From Acidimicrobiaceae bacterium (GTDB lineage Bacteria; Actinomycetota; Acidimicrobiia; Acidimicrobiales; Poriferisodalaceae), in contig PBHE01000003.1 in assembly GCA_002719335.1 (NCBI GenBank), forward strand, positions 194,046 through 258,045: a DNA stretch of 64,000 nucleotides, written 5' to 3'. This document shows positions 58,592 to 64,000 of the stretch, in pieces. Each line of letters opens with the position of its first letter. Position 1 is the first letter of the stretch. The position numbers and the translations under genes are program-made. Under the pieces are notes generated by a model, which was given only the letters and a program-made list of their open reading frames with translations, was not told the DNA's origin and did no database searches.

Positions 58592-59816
58592 TTCGGTTGT
58601 AGCGAACCTAGGCCCTCGAACTCGCGGTTTGGTGGGATCTGGCGTAATAGTGGGATCGCTAATCCTGCTCGGGTGGGCGTCCATGGCGATGCTTGCTGTC
58701 GCGATGATCATCGCATTCGTGGTCTTTGTCCATGAGCTTGGGCACTTCGTTGCGGCCCGGCTTACTGGAATGAAAGCCACAGAGTTTTTCTTGGGCTTTG
58801 GTCCGCGTTTATTCAGCTTCCGCCGGGGAGAGACCGAATTCGGTGTCAAGCCGATCATTGCCGGGGCCTACGTCAAGGTCGTTGGCATGACCAACCTGGA
58901 CGAGGTTCCGTCAGTGGACGAGCCTCGCACATATAGACAACAGACCTATCCCCGGCGCCTTTTAGTGGCATCAGCGGGCTCCATAATGCACTTCCTTATG
59001 GCAGTGATAGGTCTATTCGTCCTCTTCTGTTTTATGGGAGAGCCGGTTATCGAGGAAGGAACTTGGGAAGTAGGAACGGTTGTTGATCAAGGAGCCGACG
59101 GAGAACGAAGCGCCGCCGCAAGAGCCGGAATACAACCGGGCGATCGAATCTTGTCTGTCGAAAACGAATCGACGACTGAATGGAACTACCTGGTGGAAGC
59201 CGTCCGCAATCGGCCAGGGGAAAAAGTTGAACTTGAAATCTTGCGAGGCGACGTAACGTTTTCTGTTGAAACCGTGCTGGACACAGGTCCTGATGGCTCT
59301 GGTCTTCTGGGTATCGGAGGACGACAGGCAATTCTGTTGACTAAGTCGGGTCTCGCCGCTGCTGTCGGGAAAACTTTCTCAGAATTCAACACGATGACGG
59401 GTCAATCGATCCGCGGAATTTGGGTGATTGTGGCGAATCTCGGCGAAGTCGCAGATCGAATCTTGTCCCCACCGAACGACCCCACTGCTAACGACAATCT
59501 TGAGACGCGACCAGTGTCGTTAGTTGGAGCAGTCCAAATCGGAGCTAGCGATCGACTGAGTGGGTCGGAACGAATGCAACTTTTTGTCGCCTTTAACATC
59601 TTCATTGGCGTTTTTAACCTCCTTCCTTTGTTACCCCTCGACGGCGGTCATGTCGCGATCGCCACTTACGAACGCATTCGCGAGGGCAGAAGTGGACGCC
59701 GTCACTTGATTGACACGACTCGACTACTTCCCTTTACCTACGCGGTAGTGGCATTCCTAGCCTTCTTTGGTTTAGGAGCGATTTACTTGGATTTGGCTAA
59801 CCCCCTCGGCTTCTGA
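58584..59816 (+). CDS. rseP: RIP metalloprotease RseP/site-2 protease family
   Basis: VVFVHELGHFVAARLTGMKATEFFLGFGPRLFSFRRGETEFGVKPIIAGAYVKVVGM; PDZ; NLLPLLPLDGGHV; GTG 58584 overlapping dxr stop likely. Confidence 0.92.
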   Translation: MSDSVVANLGPRTRGLVGSGVIVGSLILLGWASMAMLAVAMIIAFVVFVHELGHFVAARLTGMKATEFFLGFGPRLFSFRRGETEFGVKPIIAGAYVKVVGMTNLDEVPSVDEPRTYRQQTYPRRLLVASAGSIMHFLMAVIGLFVLFCFMGEPVIEEGTWEVGTVVDQGADGERSAAARAGIQPGDRILSVENESTTEWNYLVEAVRNRPGEKVELEILRGDVTFSVETVLDTGPDGSGLLGIGGRQAILLTKSGLAAAVGKTFSEFNTMTGQSIRGIWVIVANLGEVADRILSPPNDPTANDNLETRPVSLVGAVQIGASDRLSGSERMQLFVAFNIFIGVFNLLPLLPLDGGHVAIATYERIREGRSGRRHLIDTTRLLPFTYAVVAFLAFFGLGAIYLDLANPLGF

Positions 59817-59867
59817 GTGCAGCGCTGTTGAATGGGATTAGCTGGTTCAAGTGACAGACTGTTAAAG

Positions 59868-61064
59868 ATGTTCGAACGCCGTGCGACCCGCCGAGTTGAT
59901 GTTGGAGGCGTGCCTGTGGGGGCAGGCGCTCCCATCAGCGTCCAGTCGATGACGACGACTAAGACCGCCGACGTTGACGCGACACTTGAGCAAATATATG
60001 CGCTGGCTGCTGCCGGAGCCGAAATCGTTCGATGCACTTGCAACGAACTTGAGGCTGCTGAAGGTCTTGCACGAATCGTGCCCCGTTCGCCAGTTCCTCT
60101 AGTGGCAGACGTCCACTTCCAGCACCGGTTAGCGCTTGCAGCCCTCGACGCAGGCGTAGCCTGCCTACGTCTGAACCCGGGCAATATTCGCAAAGCCGAG
60201 CACATCAAAGTAGTTGCCTCCGAAGCTCGGGATCGTCAAGTACCAATCCGCATAGGCGTCAACGCGGGGTCGCTCGATCCTGATATCGAACACAAGCATG
60301 GCCTCACTGCTACCGCTCTCGTCGAATCAGCTAAACGTGAACTTGGATACTTCGAGCAAGTCGGATTTGAGGACGTAAAAATTTCGGTCAAGGCCAGCGA
60401 TGTTCGATTAATGGTCGACGCCTACCGCCTATTAGCTGATGTAGTTGATTTTCCGCTGCACCTCGGAGTGACCGAAGCTGGACCACCCCCAGGTGGCATA
60501 TTGAAAGCCACCGCGGGAATTGCAACGCTGCTCAACGAAGGAATAGGCGACACCATTCGATACAGCCTCACCGCTGATCCAGTCGAAGAGGCGCGAGCGG
60601 GTCGTCAACTATTAGAAGCTCTGGGCTTGCGCGAGCGAAGCACACTTGATCTCATCGCATGTCCGTCTTGTGGAAGAGCAGAGGTCGACGTCATCGCAGT
60701 TGCATCAAGGGCGCAAGAGGTCCTGTCTGAACTTAGTTTGCCAATACAGGTCGCAGTAATGGGATGTGTGGTCAACGGTCCTGGAGAGGCGAAGGGCGCA
60801 GATCTAGGTATAGCGGCCGGTCGGAAACGAGGTCATCTTTTTGTCAGAGGGCAGGTTGTAAAGGTCGTACCCGAAGACGAAATGGTCGACTCTCTGCTGG
60901 AATGGGCCCAAAAGATCGTTTCTGAAGGCATAGAAGGTGCCCTGGCGGCAGCGGATCATTCGGCGGAGGCTGAAGCGGAAGCGGACAGAACTGCGTTGAT
61001 TGAAATCCAAGGTGAAGATGTCAACCATTCCGAACAAGTCGTCGAAATGATCAGAAAGCGCTGA
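59868..61064 (+). CDS. ispG: 4-hydroxy-3-methylbut-2-en-1-yl diphosphate synthase
   Basis: VGGVPVGAGAPISVQSMTTTKTADVDATLEQIYALAAAGAEIVRCT; CPSCGR...MGCVVNGPGEAKGADLGIAAG. Confidence 0.97.
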   Translation: MFERRATRRVDVGGVPVGAGAPISVQSMTTTKTADVDATLEQIYALAAAGAEIVRCTCNELEAAEGLARIVPRSPVPLVADVHFQHRLALAALDAGVACLRLNPGNIRKAEHIKVVASEARDRQVPIRIGVNAGSLDPDIEHKHGLTATALVESAKRELGYFEQVGFEDVKISVKASDVRLMVDAYRLLADVVDFPLHLGVTEAGPPPGGILKATAGIATLLNEGIGDTIRYSLTADPVEEARAGRQLLEALGLRERSTLDLIACPSCGRAEVDVIAVASRAQEVLSELSLPIQVAVMGCVVNGPGEAKGADLGIAAGRKRGHLFVRGQVVKVVPEDEMVDSLLEWAQKIVSEGIEGALAAADHSAEAEAEADRTALIEIQGEDVNHSEQVVEMIRKR

Positions 61065-61094
61065 TCCCGTTCCCACACCGACACTTGACCCAAG

Positions 61095-61122
61095 TTGGGA
61101 AGCGTGTGTGCGCTGGTACGAT
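61095..61122 (+). promoter_or_regulatory. Possible extended -10 promoter for rimP-nusA-infB
   Basis: TTGGGA - 16 bp - TACGAT with TGG extended -10; weak prediction. Confidence 0.35.
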
Positions 61123-61151
61123 TGCATTGACAGGTCAGCGGTTTTTTTGCT

Positions 61152-61179
61152 GGACGTGGGCTTTGCCCACGTCCTTTTT
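61152..61179 (+). terminator. Intrinsic terminator-like hairpin in the rimP leader
   Basis: GGACGTGGGC-TTT-GCCCACGTCC followed by TTTTT. Confidence 0.88.
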
Positions 61180-61229
61180 CTTCGCCACAAACGTTTTGCA
61201 ACCACCGCACAGAGCGAAATGGAGGTCTG

Positions 61230-61763
61230 ATGAGCCCAAATTCTCAGCAACACCTCGAACCCATTTTTTCGCTAATAGAACCCGTCGTCGAAGCGTCAGG
61301 ACATCGCCTGTACGACATCCAACACAACGGCGGAACCCTCGCGGTGCTTGTACAAAGTGAGAACGACCTAGGTGTTGATGAACTGTCCCTGCTGAGTCGC
61401 AGTGTCTCTGTGGTTCTTGACGAACATGACCCGATCCCGGGCCGTTACACCTTGGAGATCTCTACAGCCGGAGTTGAGCGGCGTCTGCATCAAGTCGGCC
61501 ACTTCGCCGGAGCAATCGGAGAAATAGTCAGCATTCGTACCACCCCAGCAGGAGATGGGCGCCGGCGCATAGTGGGCAGTTTGGTTTCAGTGGAAGATGG
61601 GCTGCTTACTGTCCAAGACTCTGAATCTGGAATCGTGACCATTCCTCTCGACGAAATTGAGAAAGCGCGAACTGTTTTTGAGTGGGGACCCACCCCCAAG
61701 CCAGGGTCTCAACCAGGGAAAAAAGAACCGACACACAAGCACGAGGGAGGAAGTCAAAAATGA
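61230..61763 (+). CDS. rimP: Ribosome maturation factor RimP
   Basis: LIEPVVEASGHRLYDIQ..; DPIPGRYTLEISTAGVERRLH; position upstream of nusA. Confidence 0.95.
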   Translation: MSPNSQQHLEPIFSLIEPVVEASGHRLYDIQHNGGTLAVLVQSENDLGVDELSLLSRSVSVVLDEHDPIPGRYTLEISTAGVERRLHQVGHFAGAIGEIVSIRTTPAGDGRRRIVGSLVSVEDGLLTVQDSESGIVTIPLDEIEKARTVFEWGPTPKPGSQPGKKEPTHKHEGGSQK

Positions 61764-62989
61764 CTACCCCAGACATGATGGAAGCTCTCCAAGCTCTGGC
61801 TGCAGAGAAGGGCATGACCACAGAGGTATTACTTGAAGCGGTCGCGAATGGGCTCGAGTCGGCATATAAGCGCGCGCCCGAAGCAGCGGACGACGCTTAC
61901 GTGGTCATAGACGAGATGTTCAATATTTCAGTTATTGCCCAGGAAATTGATGAAGAGGGAAACGTCGTCCAAGAGTGGGATGACACACCAGAGAATTTTG
62001 GGAGGATTGCCGCCCAGACCGCTCGTCAGGTATTGACCCAACGAATTCGTGAGGTCGAGCGGGACATGAAATACGAGGAGTATGCAGGCCGCGAAGGCGA
62101 CATCGTGACTGGCATCATCCAGCAGACCGACTCAAGGTACACGTTGCTCGATTTAGGCAGAGTCGAGGCTTTACTCCCACAATCTGAACAGGTGCCTTAC
62201 GAAAGACCAGAGCCCAATAGTCGACTAAAGGCCTACATCGTTGAGGTGAGAAAAACCGCCAAGGGTCCCCAAATTGTCGTTTCGAGAACGCATCCTGGAC
62301 TGATTCGCGAACTCTTCAAACTTGAGGTTCCCGAAATTAGCGACGGCATAGTCGAGATGAAGGCATGTGCCCGCGAGCCAGGCCACCGGACCAAGATCGC
62401 CGTTTGGTCAAATGACACCAACATCGATCCGGTGGGAGCCTGTGTGGGTGCTCGCGGAGCCCGAGTTCGACAAGTCGTCAATGAGTTACGTGGCGAAAAA
62501 ATCGACATCGTTCCTTTCTCGGAAGACCAGCACGACTTTGTAGCGAAGGCGCTGTCCCCTGCGAAAGTCCGAGAGGTTCGCTTCCACGAAGTTGAAGGTG
62601 TCGCCGAAGTTGTGGTGCCGGATCATCAATTATCCCTAGCCATTGGGCGTGAAGGACAAAACGCGCGTCTCGCCGCTCGATTAACCGGATGGAGAATTGA
62701 CATCAAGAGCGAAACCCAGATCTTCGAGGAAGAAGCTGCGTACGCCGATGCCGATTGGGCTGAAGGAGAGTGGGTGACCGACCCGGAGACCGGCGAGCAA
62801 ACCTGGGTCCCGGCCGACGGCAGCGAGGCGATGTCGGCTGACGATTGGGTTACAGCAGCAGAAGAAACGGCTGTCGAGGATGGTGATGTGACCCAAGATA
62901 GTGAGCAACCGACAAACGAAGCCGCCCCGTCGGAAGTGGTACAAGATGATGAAAGCAGTCAAGAACAAGAGGAACAGCCGACCAACTGA
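61760..62989 (+). CDS. nusA: Transcription termination/antitermination protein NusA with acidic C-terminal tail
   Basis: MMEALQALAAEKGMTTEVLLEAVANGLESAYKRA; S1/KH: GACVGARGARVRQVVNELRGEKIDIVPF; VPDHQLSLAIGREGQNARLAARLTGWRIDIKSE. Confidence 0.97.
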   Translation: MTTPDMMEALQALAAEKGMTTEVLLEAVANGLESAYKRAPEAADDAYVVIDEMFNISVIAQEIDEEGNVVQEWDDTPENFGRIAAQTARQVLTQRIREVERDMKYEEYAGREGDIVTGIIQQTDSRYTLLDLGRVEALLPQSEQVPYERPEPNSRLKAYIVEVRKTAKGPQIVVSRTHPGLIRELFKLEVPEISDGIVEMKACAREPGHRTKIAVWSNDTNIDPVGACVGARGARVRQVVNELRGEKIDIVPFSEDQHDFVAKALSPAKVREVRFHEVEGVAEVVVPDHQLSLAIGREGQNARLAARLTGWRIDIKSETQIFEEEAAYADADWAEGEWVTDPETGEQTWVPADGSEAMSADDWVTAAEETAVEDGDVTQDSEQPTNEAAPSEVVQDDESSQEQEEQPTN

Positions 62990-63135
62990 GCACTAGAGGC
63001 TGCGATAACCGGTAGCGTTGCTGTCTGGTCTACCGCACCGTTGTTTATCGGATCCCGATCATTGTCTGCGAAGATAGATGGTCTAGGAGCCGGTGACTAC
63101 CGCTCGCCGACCTACCCGACACACAAGGAACGCGC

Positions 63136-64000
63136 TTGCCCAAGAACCCCCGGGTCTACGAACTCGCAAGAGAGTTGGGTCTTACCAACGACGAGACACT
63201 CAATCTTTGTGACGCGCTCGGAATTGGTGTCAAAAGCCACTCGTCGAGTGTGCAGGTAGCTCAAGCTGACCGCGTTCGTCGGAAAGCCGAACGCGAGGGT
63301 TTGATTCGACAGGAGCAGCCTCCCGATCCCGATGCTGAGCAGAAACAGGTGGCGGTAAAGAAGAAGGTGGCGGTAAAGAAGAAGGTGGCGGTAAAGAAGA
63401 AGGCGGCGGTAAAGAAGAAGGCGGCGGTAAAGAAGAAGGCGGCGGTAAAGAAGAAGGCGGCGGTAACAGAGGCCGTCGCTGCAACAACTGCTCCGAATGA
63501 AACTGAAGATACAGCGTCTGCCCCCACTGAGGTTGAAGCCCCCCCGTCTCCTGCGCTGCCAGTCGTGGCACGACCACTAGTCACTTCTAGTGGTCAGGAA
63601 CCCGCCCGACGCACGGCTGAAGAAACATCCACGCGTGTGACTTCAAAGGCTGAAGAGCCTCCGGCTACTCGAGAAGAGTCAGCCACGAACAGAGATATCG
63701 GATCAGCGCCAGCGCCTCCGCCGAGCCGAATGCCTGCGCCTCCTCACTCAGGTAGCGGGAAACCAATTCCTCCTCCACCTGGCGCCCCGCCCCGGTCTGG
63801 TTCTGGACAAGCGATTCCTCCACCTCCTGGACCGCCGCGAGCCCGGCAGGCGAGAAACTTGGGCTCGCCAAGCGGCCAGCGCACAGGCAGTCGCTCTAAC
63901 GCTGGTCCTGGAGGTCCTGGAGGTCCTGGTGGTCCTGGTGGTCGCCCTGGTGGTCCTGGTGGTCGCCCTGGTGGTCCTGGTGGTCGCCCTGGTGGTCCTG
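63136..64000 (+). CDS. infB: Translation initiation factor IF-2, N-terminal part, runs off right edge; not in ORF track
   Basis: Manual translation from TTG 63136: LPKNPRVYELARELGLTNDETLNLCDALGIGVKSHSSSVQVAQADRVRRKAEREGL, then VAVKKK repeats and GGPGGRP repeats; open to window end. Confidence 0.93.
   Translation, partial: MPKNPRVYELARELGLTNDETLNLCDALGIGVKSHSSSVQVAQADRVRRKAEREGLIRQEQPPDPDAEQKQVAVKKKVAVKKKVAVKKKAAVKKKAAVKKKAAVKKKAAVTEAVAATTAPNETEDTASAPTEVEAPPSPALPVVARPLVTSSGQEPARRTAEETSTRVTSKAEEPPATREESATNRDIGSAPAPPPSRMPAPPHSGSGKPIPPPPGAPPRSGSGQAIPPPPGPPRARQARNLGSPSGQRTGSRSNAGPGGPGGPGGPGGRPGGPGGRPGGPGGRPGGP
63349..63468 (+). repeat. 18-bp tandem repeat in infB, 6 full units plus partial
   Basis: G(T/C)GGCGGTAAAGAAGAAG at 63349, 63367, 63385, 63403, 63421, 63439; encodes (V/A)AVKKK. 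Confidence 0.97.
63928..64000 (+). repeat. 21-bp tandem repeat in infB, 3 full units plus partial at window edge
   Basis: GGTGGTCCTGGTGGTCGCCCT at 63928, 63949, 63970; encodes GGPGGRP. Confidence 0.95.

Noticed and set aside
63230-63584. Repeat-rich minus-strand ORFs (PPPSSLPPPSSL, AAFFFTAAFFFT)
   Set aside because: Artefacts of the infB tandem repeat read on the opposite strand.
63349-64000. Regular short repeats as a possible CRISPR array
   Set aside because: No spacers; units are contiguous, in frame and encode a plausible IF-2 N-terminal linker.

Overview
This window is about 64 kb of bacterial chromosome, very probably from an actinobacterial (Acidimicrobiia-like) lineage; I infer this from gene content and order only. 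The left half (about 1-32 kb) is mixed-strand metabolism, transport and repair: coaA (cut by the left edge), a geranylgeranyl reductase-family oxidoreductase, a VanW protein, SDR and MaoC proteins, NucS, MBL and alpha/beta hydrolases, YaaA, CoA-transferases, an orphan PEP-utilizer swivel protein, an AapJQMP-type amino-acid ABC transporter, EttA, ExoIII, a UvrD-HRDC helicase and GTP-PEPCK. The right half (about 32-64 kb) is almost entirely plus-strand housekeeping: fakA-like, recG, rsmD, coaD, yceD, rpmF, plsX, acpP, rnc, a degenerate fpg-like gene, smc, ftsY, ffh, rpsP, khpA, rimM, trmD, rplS, xerC, rpsB, tsf, pyrH, frr, cdsA, dxr, rseP, ispG, rimP, nusA and infB (cut by the right edge). I see no CRISPR array, prophage, transposon, tRNA or rRNA. 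I found no large obviously new system. The best second-look items are: (i) a palindrome CACTTAAAGTG shared between the acpP upstream region and a small zinc-finger-like gene; (ii) an Fpg/MutM homologue that has lost its catalytic and zinc residues; (iii) small minus-strand zinc proteins with a CxxC...HxxC layout; (iv) several perfect RNA hairpins (aapJ-aapQ, upstream of the PEP-utilizer, rpsB leader, rimP-nusA leader, upstream of smc, pckG leader); (v) a CGCGCG-palindrome cluster; (vi) a very long acidic N-terminal extension on CdsA. Coordinates were read by eye. Family names come from recognised motifs, not database searches.
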